NCBI RefSeq assembly: GCF_017639205.1
Contig: NZ_CP071139.1
Span: 5,889,501-5,953,500 of the forward strand
DNA from: Streptomyces nojiriensis
GTDB taxonomy: Bacteria; Actinomycetota; Actinomycetes; Streptomycetales; Streptomycetaceae
Reading direction: 5' to 3'
DNA: 64,000 bases
The stretch's first letter is position 1. Every line of letters begins with the position of its first letter. The notes beneath the pieces were generated by a model. The model searched no databases. It was not told the DNA's origin and worked only from the letters and a program-made list of their open reading frames with translations. Positions 54,087 through 61,773 of the stretch are shown here, in pieces. The position numbers and the translations under genes were made by a program.

Positions 54087-55568
54087 ATGACTGTCCTTGC
54101 GCACCGCACCGATACGCTCACCCGCGACGCCCTCGCCGTCCTCCAGCCCGGTTTCGAGGGCACCACCGCCCCCGCCTGGCTGCTCCGCCGGGTCGGCGAA
54201 GGCCTCACCGCCGTCGGCCTGTTCGGCCGCAACATCGCCTCGCCCGAGCAGCTCGCCGCGCTGACCGCGCAGCTGCGTACCGAGCGCGACGACGTCCTGG
54301 TCGCCATCGACGAGGAGGGCGGCGACGTCACCCGCCTGGAGGTCCGCGGCGGCTCGTCCTTCCCCGGCAACCTGGCCCTCGGCGCCGTCGACGACACCGG
54401 CCTCACCCGGGACGTCGCCCGTGAGCTGGGCCGCCGCCTCGCCGAGTGCGGGGTCAACCTCAACTGGGCCCCCTCCGCCGACGTCAACTCCAACCCGGAC
54501 AACCCGGTGATCGGCGTACGGTCCTTCGGCGCCGACACCCGCCTCGCCGCCCGGCACACCGCCGCCTACGTCCAGGGCCTCCAGGCCGCCGGCGTGGCCG
54601 CGTGCACCAAGCACTTCCCGGGCCACGGCGACACCAGCGTCGACTCGCACCACGCCCTGCCGCGCATCGACGTGGACCTGGACACCCTCCAGGCCCGCGA
54701 ACTCGTCCCCTTCAAGGCGGCGATCGAGGCCGGCACCAAGGCCGTGATGAGCGCGCACATCCTGGTGCCCGCCCTCGACCCGACCCGCCCGGCCACGCTC
54801 AGCCCGCAGATCCTGACCGGTCTGCTGCGGGGGGAACTCGGCTACGAGGGCCTCATCGTCACCGACGGCATGGAGATGAACGCCATCGCCGGGACGTACG
54901 GGATCGAGCGCGGCTCGGTCCTGGCCATCGCGGCCGGCGCCGACGCCATCTGCGTCGGCGGCGGACTCGCCGACGAAGCCACCGTCCTGCGGCTGCGCGA
55001 CGCGCTGGTCGCGGCCGTCCGCGGGGGGGCACTGCCCGAGGAGCGCCTCGCCGACGCCGCCGCCCGCGTCCGCGCGCTCGCCGCATGGACCCGCGGAGCC
55101 CGGCCGGACGCGCAGCCGGAGGGGAGCCGCGCGTCCGGCATCGGGCTGACGGCCGCCCGCCGCGCCGTGGCCGTCACCGGCTGGGCGAAGCCGCTCACGG
55201 CGCCCTACGTCGCCACGCTCGCGCCCGTCGCGAACATCGCGGTCGGGGACGAGACCCCGTGGGGCCTGGCGGCGGAACTCGCCGGGCTGCTCCCGGGCAC
55301 CGCGGCGGGCGTCTATCCCGAAGGCTCCTCCGCCGGGGACGTCCTGGCGGCGGCGGGGGACCGTACCGTCGTCGCGGTGGTCCGCGACGCGCACCGGCAC
55401 CCCTGGATGACCGAGGCCCTCGACGCGCTGGTCGCGGCCCGGCCGGACACGGTCGTCGTCGAGATGGGCCTCCCCCGGACGGAGCCTCGCGGAGCGCTCT
55501 ACATCGCGACGCACGGCGCCTCCCGCGTCTGCGGCCGAGCCGCGGCCGAGGTCATCGCAGGGGCGTAG
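54087..55568 (+). CDS. dasD: GH3 beta-N-acetylglucosaminidase DasD
   Basis: The 493-residue enzyme belongs to glycoside hydrolase family 3 (NagZ-like): CTKHFPGHGDTSVDSHH with the catalytic His/Asp dyad loop near 172-188, and the nucleophile Asp in LIVTDGMEMNAI near 257. It lacks a signal peptide and so would act inside the cell, splitting chitobiose imported by DasABC to GlcNAc. Confidence 0.92.
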   Translation: MTVLAHRTDTLTRDALAVLQPGFEGTTAPAWLLRRVGEGLTAVGLFGRNIASPEQLAALTAQLRTERDDVLVAIDEEGGDVTRLEVRGGSSFPGNLALGAVDDTGLTRDVARELGRRLAECGVNLNWAPSADVNSNPDNPVIGVRSFGADTRLAARHTAAYVQGLQAAGVAACTKHFPGHGDTSVDSHHALPRIDVDLDTLQARELVPFKAAIEAGTKAVMSAHILVPALDPTRPATLSPQILTGLLRGELGYEGLIVTDGMEMNAIAGTYGIERGSVLAIAAGADAICVGGGLADEATVLRLRDALVAAVRGGALPEERLADAAARVRALAAWTRGARPDAQPEGSRASGIGLTAARRAVAVTGWAKPLTAPYVATLAPVANIAVGDETPWGLAAELAGLLPGTAAGVYPEGSSAGDVLAAAGDRTVVAVVRDAHRHPWMTEALDALVAARPDTVVVEMGLPRTEPRGALYIATHGASRVCGRAAAEVIAGA

Positions 55569-55591
55569 CGCCCGCGCAGCGGCTGCCCACA

Positions 55592-55642
55592 CACGACAGA
55601 AGGGCCGGACTCCCGCCGATGGAGTCCGGCCCTTCTGTCGTG
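55592..55642. terminator. Bidirectional terminator between dasD and nagB
   Basis: A perfect 22-bp stem, 55592-55613 with 55621-55642, and a seven-base loop separate the convergent gene ends at 55568 and 55651. Confidence 0.88.
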
Positions 55643-55650
55643 CCGTGCGG

Positions 55651-56436
55651 CTAAAGGCCCTGCCAGGCGGGCTTGTTGGCGTAGGTGTGGCGGAAGTAGT
55701 CGGCCAGCTTCAGCTTCGAGGCGGCGGCCTCGTCCACGATCACGGTGGCGTGCTGGTGCAGCTGCAGCGCGGAGGCCGGGACCAGCGCGGACAGCGGGCC
55801 CTCGACGGTCTGCGCGACGGCCTCGGCCTTGCCCTCGCCGGTGGCCAGGAGGACCAGGTGGCGGGCGTCGAGGATGGTGCCGATGCCCTGGGTGATGACG
55901 TGGTGCGGCACCTGCTCCAGGTCGTCGTCGAAGAAGCGCGCGTTGTCCACGCGGGTCTGCTCCGTCAGCGTCTTGATCCGGGTGCGGGAAGCGAGCGAGG
56001 AGCAGGGCTCGTTGAAGCCGATGTGGCCGTCCGTGCCGATGCCCAGCAGCTGGAGGTCGACGCCGCCGGCCTCCGCCAGGGCGCGGTCGTAGGCCTCGCA
56101 CGCGCCGACGATGTCCTCGGCCGAACCGTCGGGGCCCATGAAGGAGGCCTCGGACAGACCCAGGGGCTCGACGACCTCGCGGAGCACGACGGCACGGTAG
56201 GACTCGGGGTGCCCGGCCGGCAGGCCGACGTACTCGTCGAGCTGGCAGATCCGGGCCTTGGAGGCGTCGACCTGGCCGGCCTTGACCTTGGCGGCGAGGG
56301 CCTCGTAGACGGGCAGCGGGGTAGAGCCGGTCGCCACGCCGAGCAGGGCGTCGGGCTTGCGCCGCACCAGGGCGGCCATGGCCTCCGCGATGAGCTCGCC
56401 GCCTGCCTTGGCGTCCGGGACGATGACAACTTCCAC
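55651..56436 (-). CDS. nagB: Glucosamine-6-phosphate deaminase NagB
   Basis: The 261-residue enzyme turns GlcN-6-P into fructose-6-phosphate and ammonia. Motifs: LGVATGSTPLPVY near 32, QLDEYVGL near 68, GIGTDGHIGFNEP near 128-140. The start is GTG 56436 with a DasR site 29 bases upstream, in line with its place in the GlcNAc pathway. Confidence 0.95.
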   Translation of the reverse strand: MEVVIVPDAKAGGELIAEAMAALVRRKPDALLGVATGSTPLPVYEALAAKVKAGQVDASKARICQLDEYVGLPAGHPESYRAVVLREVVEPLGLSEASFMGPDGSAEDIVGACEAYDRALAEAGGVDLQLLGIGTDGHIGFNEPCSSLASRTRIKTLTEQTRVDNARFFDDDLEQVPHHVITQGIGTILDARHLVLLATGEGKAEAVAQTVEGPLSALVPASALQLHQHATVIVDEAAASKLKLADYFRHTYANKPAWQGL

Positions 56437-56464
56437 GCGGGGCCTGCCGATCTGGAGTGGGTAA

Positions 56465-56480
56465 GGTGGTATAGACCAAT
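56465..56480. promoter_or_regulatory. DasR site (dre) upstream of nagB
   Basis: The 16-mer GGTGGTATAGACCAAT matches the dre consensus at 12 of 16 positions. It lies 29 bases before the nagB start codon on the minus strand. Confidence 0.75.
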
Positions 56481-56544
56481 CTAGCAGAGGCTGCCGTCCA
56501 TGACAGGGTCTCGTCGCCATCCATGGCGGTCCGGTTCCGGAGGT

Positions 56545-56587
56545 CCGGCCTCCCGTGAGGCCGGGAGAACCTTCAACCTTTTGGTTG
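56545..56587. other. Two small hairpins in the nagB/peptidase gap
   Basis: CCGGCCTC/GAGGCCGG (56545-56552 and 56557-56564) and CAACC-TTTT-GGTTG (56574-56587). The second lies in an unusually AT-rich stretch upstream of the peptidase gene. Function not known. Confidence 0.35.
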
Positions 56588-56663
56588 TCCTGTCTACAAC
56601 TCCATTCTCCCCTACGGTGGTTTATGTAGGTAAATCATGGTATATGCGATTGGAGTGGTCGCC

Positions 56664-57530
56664 ATGGGCAGGCACACCACGTACGCCTTCGAGACCTACA
56701 GAGCCGTCGCGGATGCCGGGCGCGCCGAGCTGCTCGCCGCGACCACCTCCCCGTTCCAGATCGAGGTGCGGTTCATCGGTGGACTGACGAGTGGCCAGCG
56801 GGACGTCTTCGCCGAGGCCGCCGAACGCTGGGCCAAGGTCATCGTCGGTGACCTGGAGACCGCGATCGTGCGCGACTTCACCGGCGAGGTCGTCATCGAC
56901 GACCTCTTGATCGACGCCGAAGGCGTGGTGATCGACGGGGTCTTCGGCACGCTCGGGGAGGCGGGGCCGACCCGCTTCCGGCGCGATACCGCGGTCACCG
57001 GAGCGCGCCTCCCCGCCACGGGCATGATGCGGTTCGACAAGGCGGACCTGGGGCAGATGGAGGACGACGGCTCGCTGCTCGACGTCATCACGCACGAGAT
57101 GGGCCACGTGCTGGGGATCGGGACGATCTGGGACACCTTCGGTCTGCTGAAGGACTTCCCCGGCCCCAACCCCACCTTCGTCGGTCCCGGCGCCATGAAG
57201 GAGTTCGGCGCGCTCATCGGGTCCGGGCAGCCCACTCCCGTGCCGGTCGCGAATGTCGGCGGCGCGGGAAGCGCGGGCGGCCACTGGCGGGAGCGGGTCT
57301 TCGGCAACGAGTTGATGTCGCCGACCATCGGGGGCCCCGGCAACCCCCTGAGCCGGCTGACCGCGGCGAGCCTCGGGGACCTCGGCTACCAGGTCGACCT
57401 CGATGCCGCGGAGCCCTACGAACTCCCCGACGCCTTCGGCATCGCGATGGCCGGCGGCGCGGAGTCCGCGGCTCCCAGGGGCGTCATGCTCCCGACCGTC
57501 CCCAGCAGCATCCCCGCCGACCGACCCTAG
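56664..57530 (+). CDS. Leishmanolysin-like zinc metallopeptidase, apparently cytosolic
   Basis: The 288-residue protein carries HEMGHVLGIG (zinc site) near residue 144, a third His in AGGHW near 209, and a Met-turn in ELMSPTI near 220, the M8/leishmanolysin arrangement. Bacterial relatives are usually secreted, but no signal peptide is visible here. ATG 56664 is preferred; ATG 56637 would add nine residues. The leader is AT-rich compared with the neighbours, consistent with acquisition. A hairpin follows at 57536. Confidence 0.82.
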   Translation: MGRHTTYAFETYRAVADAGRAELLAATTSPFQIEVRFIGGLTSGQRDVFAEAAERWAKVIVGDLETAIVRDFTGEVVIDDLLIDAEGVVIDGVFGTLGEAGPTRFRRDTAVTGARLPATGMMRFDKADLGQMEDDGSLLDVITHEMGHVLGIGTIWDTFGLLKDFPGPNPTFVGPGAMKEFGALIGSGQPTPVPVANVGGAGSAGGHWRERVFGNELMSPTIGGPGNPLSRLTAASLGDLGYQVDLDAAEPYELPDAFGIAMAGGAESAAPRGVMLPTVPSSIPADRP

Positions 57531-57535
57531 GCCGG

Positions 57536-57569
57536 GTCTTGCCGATCAGCCCGGCGTGATCGGCAGGAC
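57536..57569 (+). terminator. Terminator of the peptidase gene
   Basis: A 13-bp stem with one mismatch, 57536-57548 with 57557-57569, with an eight-base loop, begins six bases after the stop codon. Confidence 0.65.
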
Positions 57570-57574
57570 GCCCC

Positions 57575-57741
57575 TAGGTCGTCTCTTCCGGATCTTGCCG
57601 GGCCCGCGACGCCCGGCACCGCACCTGGCCGCGTTGTCGGGGCGCCCGAGTACGTCCAGTACACGGTGCGCCCCTCCGCCTTGCCATCTACGGCACCGGA
57701 CGCCGCGGGCTCGGCCGACAAGATCCGAAAGAGACGGCCTA
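57575..57741. mobile_element. MITE (IS-derived, about 160 bp) flanked by CTAG
   Basis: Inverted ends at 57577-57597 (GGTCGTCTCTTCCGG...) and 57719-57739 match over about 21 bases with two mismatches. CTAG lies at each end (57574-57577 and 57739-57742), as expected for TA/CTAG target duplication of IS5-type (IS427-like) elements. No transposase is encoded; the interior of ~120 bp resembles, from memory, an element found many times in Streptomyces genomes. Its right end forms the stop codon of the adjacent SDR gene. Confidence 0.85.
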
Positions 57742-58500
57742 GATCAGCGCGAGCTGCAGGCCGCCCGTCGCGTCCAGGTGCTGGCCCGTCACCCAGCGGG
57801 AGTCCGGCGAGGCCAGGAAGGCCACCACGTCGGCGACCTCCCGGGCCGTGCCCACCCGGTGGAAGACGGAGCGGGCGGCCAGGTGGGCCCGGGTCGCCGC
57901 GTCGGCGAGGAGGTCCGCATTGAGGTCGGTCTCGGTGATGCCGGGGCCGACCGAGTTCACGGTGATCCCGCGCGGAGCCAGTTCGGCGGCGAGCGACCGG
58001 GTCAGCGCGTTCGTGGCGCCCTTGGCCGTGACCGTGGCCAGGATGGCCGGCAGGGCGATGTCCGGGGTGCCGGTCACGTTCACGATCCGGCCCCCGTCGC
58101 GCAGCCGCTCCAGCCCGTACTTGATCACGAAGAACGGCGCCTTGGCGTTGAGCGCGTGCGCCCGGTCGTACAGCTCCTCGTCGGTGTCCGTGATCCCCGC
58201 GTAGGCCGCCGCCCCGGCGTTGTTGACCAGGATGTCCACGCCCTCGGTGTGGTCGGGATGGGCCTCGTACGCGGCCCAGAGGGCCTGCGCGTCGCCGGGG
58301 ACGCCGAGCTCGGCCCCGATGGCGAACGCCCGTCCGCCGGCCGCGCCGATCGCCGCGACCGTCTCCTTCGCCGCCGCCTCGTCGCGTCCGTAGTGCACCG
58401 CGACGAGTGCCCCGTCCCGCGCCAGCCGCTCGGCCACGGCCCGTCCGATGCCCCGGCTGCCGCCGGTGACCAGTGCCGTCTTCCCCTTGAGCACGCCCAT
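57739..58500 (-). CDS. SDR family protein lacking the catalytic Tyr
   Basis: The 253-residue protein is a classical SDR by its cofactor motif TGGSRGIG (residues 12-19) and NNAG near 93. At the active site the YxxxK motif reads TVTAK, with Thr156 in place of Tyr (Lys160 kept), and the usual Ser is Thr143. It may be inactive or use another mechanism. The stop codon TAG comes from the CTAG flank of the MITE, so the original end may have been different. Divergent from a TetR regulator. Confidence 0.82.
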   Translation of the reverse strand: MGVLKGKTALVTGGSRGIGRAVAERLARDGALVAVHYGRDEAAAKETVAAIGAAGGRAFAIGAELGVPGDAQALWAAYEAHPDHTEGVDILVNNAGAAAYAGITDTDEELYDRAHALNAKAPFFVIKYGLERLRDGGRIVNVTGTPDIALPAILATVTAKGATNALTRSLAAELAPRGITVNSVGPGITETDLNADLLADAATRAHLAARSVFHRVGTAREVADVVAFLASPDSRWVTGQHLDATGGLQLALI

Positions 58501-58525
58501 GACGCGCCCCCCCTCCAGTAATCGC

Positions 58526-58537
58526 TAGTGGTCGCTA
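58526..58537. promoter_or_regulatory. TetR operator site 1
   Basis: TAGTGGTCGCTA has the TAGYG-NN-CGCTA form. It is one of two such sites, 36 bases apart, in the divergent promoter region. Confidence 0.6.
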
Positions 58538-58561
58538 CAGAAATGAACGTACCAGATTTCC

Positions 58562-58573
58562 TAGCGCCCGCTA
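58562..58573. promoter_or_regulatory. TetR operator site 2
   Basis: TAGCGCCCGCTA is a perfect inverted repeat with the same spacing as site 1. The following TAGAAT (58574-58579) looks like the -10 box of a leaderless TetR gene starting at ATG 58586. Confidence 0.65.
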
Positions 58574-58585
58574 TAGAATGCGGGC

Positions 58586-59182
58586 ATGGTGACCGGACAG
58601 CGCGGCAGGCCCCGTTCCTTCGACCGCGACTCCGCCCTCGACAAGGCGATGCTCGCCTTCTGGGAGCGCGGCTACGAGGCGACCTCCATCTCCGACCTGA
58701 CCGCCTCGCTCGGCATCAGCGCGCCCAGCCTCTACGCGGCCTTCGGCGACAAGCGCAAGCTCTTCGACGAGGTCGTCGTGGTGTACGGCGGCCGGTACGG
58801 GGACTTCGCGAGCGTGGCGCTCGCCGAGGAGCCCACCGCTCGGGCGGCCGTCGCCCGCATCCTGCGCGAGGCCGCCGAGGTCTACACCGACCCGGCCCAC
58901 CCGCCGGGCTGCATGGTGATCAGCGCCGCGATCAACACCACCTCGGACGAGGTGGCGCAGGCGCTGCGCGAGCGCCGCAACGCCAACCTGGTGATGTTCG
59001 AGAGCCGGATCCGGGCCGACGTGGCCACCGGCGCGCTGCCCGCGGACACGGACGCGCGGGCGCTGGCCCGGTACGCCGGAGCGGTGCTTCAGGGGATGTC
59101 CCAGCAGTCGCGCGACGGGGCGAGCCGGGAGGAGCTTGAGGCGGTGGCGGAGCGGGCCCTGCTGGCCTGGCCCGCGGCCTGA
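58586..59182 (+). CDS. TetR family regulator (SDR pair)
   Basis: The 198-residue protein has a TetR head (FWERGYEATSISDLTASLGISAPSLYAAFGDK, residues about 26-56) and the TetR_C_16-like C-terminus seen in SDR-linked regulators (PPGCMVISAAINTTS). It is divergent from the SDR gene and has two matching operator sites in the gap. Confidence 0.9.
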   Translation: MVTGQRGRPRSFDRDSALDKAMLAFWERGYEATSISDLTASLGISAPSLYAAFGDKRKLFDEVVVVYGGRYGDFASVALAEEPTARAAVARILREAAEVYTDPAHPPGCMVISAAINTTSDEVAQALRERRNANLVMFESRIRADVATGALPADTDARALARYAGAVLQGMSQQSRDGASREELEAVAERALLAWPAA

Positions 59183-59392
59183 CCGGCTCGGGGCGTTCCG
59201 CGGAGGGGTTCCTCTGGGCCACGGTGCAGGACGGGACCCTCGACCCGCCCGGCACCGTAGCCCGGAGTACTTACGGCCGACAGGTGTGCGGTTCCCGACG
59301 GCCGGTGGAGGTGCCTGCGCGGTCAGGGCAGAGCGCGCGGCTTACCTCGATCCGTCCTCCTGTGCGGGGAGGGCGGAGGTTCTGAAATCAAT

Positions 59393-59408
59393 TGTGGACT
59401 AGACCATT
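59393..59408. promoter_or_regulatory. Candidate DasR-like site upstream of the sensor kinase
   Basis: The 16-mer TGTGGACTAGACCATT matches the dre consensus at 12 of 16 positions, as many as the nagB site, with the T in GGTCTAG replaced by A. It lies 136 bases before the kinase start. Confidence 0.4.
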
Positions 59409-59519
59409 CTGTTCTGTCCATCCAATGACAGGGCCTGGAAACCCGTCACTTCCTCCAACAGTACGCGGCCTGCGCCCCCCTTGGATACTCCTGAGTACCG
59501 TCGTGGGGAAAGTCATGGC

Positions 59520-59537
59520 GCGTACCCGGGGTACGCT
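59520..59537 (+). promoter_or_regulatory. Palindrome and -10 box of the sensor kinase
   Basis: GCGTACCC-G-GGGTACGC (59520-59536) is a perfect 8-base-arm palindrome. TACGCT at 59532-59537 lies six bases before GTG 59544, as in leaderless Streptomyces genes, so a protein bound to the palindrome would block transcription. Confidence 0.5.
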
Positions 59538-59543
59538 CGCAAC

Positions 59544-61022
59544 GTGCCCTCCATGAACGACCTCGTACGCCAGCACACCGCTCTCGGTGAAACCGACCTG
59601 GAGTGGCTCCACCTGCTGGTTTCGGAGTGGCAGCTGCTCTCCGACCTGTCCTTCGCCGACCTCGTCCTGTGGGTGCCCACCCTCGACGGCACGCGGTACG
59701 TCTCGGTCGCCCAGATGCGCCCGAACACCGGCCCCACCTCGTACCAGGACGACATGGTCGGCCACCTGGTGCCGCGCGGCCGCCGCCCGCTGCTGGACGC
59801 CGCGCTCGACGAGGGCCGGATCGTGCGCGAGGGCGACCCCGAGTGGCGCGAGGAGGTGCCGGTCCGCGTCGAGTCGATCCCCGTCCGCCGCGAGGGGCGG
59901 GTACTGGGAGTGATCGCGCGCAATACCAATCTGCTCACTGTGCGTACACCGAGCCGACTGGAGCTGACCTACCTCCAGTCCGCCTCCGACCTCGCCCAGA
60001 TGATCGCGGCGGGCTCCTTCCCGTTCCCCGGCCAGCAGGTCGACATGGACGCCTCCCCGCGGGTCGGGGACGGCCTGATCCGCCTCGACGCCGACGGCGT
60101 GGTCACCTACGCCTCCCCGAACGCGCTCTCCGCCTACCACCGGCTCGGCCTCGCCTCCGACCTCGTGGGCCAGCACCTGGGCAACATCACGGCCGAACTC
60201 GCCCCCTCCCGCGGACCGGTGGACGAGGCACTGGTCAAGCTCGCCAGCGGCTGGGCCCCCCGGGAGACCGAGGTCGACGGCAACGGCGGGGTCATCCAGC
60301 TGCGCGCCATCCCGCTCAAGCCGAAGGGCACCCGGATCGGCTCCCTGGTGCTGTGCCGCGACGTCACGGAACTGCGTCGTCGCGAACGTGAATTGATCAC
60401 CAAGGACGCGACCATCCGGGAGATCCACCACCGGGTGAAGAACAACCTCCAGACCGTGGCCGCGCTGTTGCGGCTCCAGTCCCGCCGGATGGATTCGCCG
60501 CAGGGCCGCGAGGCACTGAACGAGGCCGTGCGCCGTGTCGGATCGATCGCGATCGTGCACGAGACGCTGTCTCAGAACCTCGACGAGCGGGTCGAGTTCG
60601 ACGAGATCGCCGACCGTGTCATCGCGATGGTCTCGGAGATCTCACCGGGCAAGGTCGACTGCCGGCGCACCGGAAGGTTCGGGATCCTGGACGCGGAGGT
60701 TGCCACTCCGCTGTCGATGGTGCTGACCGAGATCCTGCAGAACGCCCTGGAGCACGCCTTCACCCAGGGCGAGGGGGGCACCGTGGAGGTGTCCGCGATC
60801 CGCACCGGAACCGGCCGCACCGACGGCCGGCTGCTGATCACCGTGCTCGACGACGGCAGCGGTCTGCCCGAGGGGTTCGACCCCCAGCGGGCCGGCAATC
60901 TCGGACTGCAGATCGTACGGACCCTCGTGGAAGGGGAGCTGGGCGGCACGTTCGACATGCTCCGGGCCGAGCCGCGCGGCACCAAGGTCGTCCTCGACAT
61001 CCCGTCCAGCCCGCAGAAGTAG
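59544..61022 (+). CDS. PdtaS-like soluble sensor histidine kinase
   Basis: The 492-residue protein has an N-terminal GAF-like domain (VSEWQLLSDLSFADLVLWV near 25), a PAS domain (GLIRLDADGVVTYASPNALSAY near 175-265) and a HisKA_2/HATPase core with the phospho-accepting His in REIHHRVKNNLQTVAALLRLQ near 300 and the ATP-binding LTEILQNALEHA and DDGSGLP segments. It strongly resembles mycobacterial PdtaS, whose gene also neighbours the whiB1 gene; PdtaS works with a response regulator with an RNA-binding ANTAR domain that is not in this window. GTG 59544 or ATG 59553 is the start. Confidence 0.92.
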   Translation: MPSMNDLVRQHTALGETDLEWLHLLVSEWQLLSDLSFADLVLWVPTLDGTRYVSVAQMRPNTGPTSYQDDMVGHLVPRGRRPLLDAALDEGRIVREGDPEWREEVPVRVESIPVRREGRVLGVIARNTNLLTVRTPSRLELTYLQSASDLAQMIAAGSFPFPGQQVDMDASPRVGDGLIRLDADGVVTYASPNALSAYHRLGLASDLVGQHLGNITAELAPSRGPVDEALVKLASGWAPRETEVDGNGGVIQLRAIPLKPKGTRIGSLVLCRDVTELRRRERELITKDATIREIHHRVKNNLQTVAALLRLQSRRMDSPQGREALNEAVRRVGSIAIVHETLSQNLDERVEFDEIADRVIAMVSEISPGKVDCRRTGRFGILDAEVATPLSMVLTEILQNALEHAFTQGEGGTVEVSAIRTGTGRTDGRLLITVLDDGSGLPEGFDPQRAGNLGLQIVRTLVEGELGGTFDMLRAEPRGTKVVLDIPSSPQK

Positions 61023-61092
61023 CAGCGGTGCAGTGACTCAACGTGACGGCCCGGGTTCACCCAGCGTGCCGGAACCGGGTCCCGAACAGCAC

Positions 61093-61127
61093 TGAGCCCC
61101 GGACCGAATGCTTCGGTCCGGGGCTCA
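61093..61127. terminator. Bidirectional terminator between the kinase and wblE
   Basis: A perfect 16-bp stem, 61093-61108 with 61112-61127, with a three-base loop, lies between convergent ends at 61022 and 61192. Confidence 0.85.
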
Positions 61128-61191
61128 AGAGCACAGTGCTGAGCGCTTGTTCGGTTACTACGCGCTGCGCGTCGAGGCTCGAAAGTCGTTG

Positions 61192-61449
61192 TCAGGCGCT
61201 GGCGTTGCGCGCCCGGTTGCGAGCGGCGCGGCGCTTCATGGCGCGGCGCTCGTCCTCGCTGAGACCGCCCCAGACACCGGAGTCCTGACCGGACTCGAGC
61301 GCCCACTGCAGGCACTGCTCCATGACGGGGCAACGGCGGCAGACGGCCTTGGCTTCCTCGATCTGCAGCAGCGCAGGACCGGTGTTGCCGATGGGGAAGA
61401 AGAGTTCCGGGTCTTCCTCACGACAAACGGCGTTGTGACGCCAGTCCAT
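61192..61449 (-). CDS. wblE: WhiB1-type regulator WblE
   Basis: The 85-residue WhiB protein has Cys9, Cys37, Cys40 and Cys46 for a [4Fe-4S] cluster, the GVWGG turn at 58-62 and a basic C-terminal tail (KRRAARNRAR). The sequence and the adjacent PdtaS-like kinase identify the WhiB1/WblE subfamily, essential or near-essential in mycobacteria and known to bind nitric oxide. ATG 61449 is the start, with GGAG six bases upstream. Confidence 0.95.
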   Translation of the reverse strand: MDWRHNAVCREEDPELFFPIGNTGPALLQIEEAKAVCRRCPVMEQCLQWALESGQDSGVWGGLSEDERRAMKRRAARNRARNASA

Positions 61450-61773
61450 GGCTGCTCCATCTCCTTGTATTGCGGGCAAGTTGCTTGTGAATGTGAACGC
61501 TTTCACGAATCCCCCCGTGAGGGAAGCGCGACCGCCCGGTTTCACGCGGGTGATCAGTCAGAGATTCGTGGAGGGGTTCTGGCGGTCTGTGTGGGTGCCG
61601 GGTGTTGCGGGCTGTCCCGATCGCCATGAAGAGATTCGCAAACCTCGGACGGGGATACAACCCCTTCCGGAAAGTTTTTTTTGATTCGTCGGTGTCTACT
61701 AGGTCACAGCCCTACATCGTGAGGGTGGACCGACGTGTAAACGTTCGAGTGAAAGGCCCGCGGGCCCTTCTAC
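61450..61773. other. Long wblE leader/promoter region
   Basis: This 324-base gap holds the wblE promoter: on the minus strand TTGTAT (61655-61660) and GAATCT (61632-61637) are 17 bases apart, preceded by an eight-A tract (61675-61682) that could be an UP element. The leader would be about 180 bases. GTGAA-T-GTGAA-CGCT-TTCAC at 61487-61506 is a repeat cluster near the start, a possible operator. A weak stem at 61751-61770 may end the diacylglycerol kinase gene. Confidence 0.5.

Larger units (their letters stand above)
59183..59543. other. 361-bp gap upstream of the sensor kinase
   Basis: The gap has a GC-rich first half without clear signals, then an AT-rich island at 59384-59425 with a DasR-like site, and a 17-bp palindrome next to the kinase start. 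No ORF with coding bias is seen. Confidence 0.6.

Noticed and set aside
61664..61682. A plus-strand terminator formed by TTCCGGAA and the T-run near 61675
   Set aside because: The stem is too short and no plus-strand gene leads into it; an A-tract upstream of wblE is the simpler reading.
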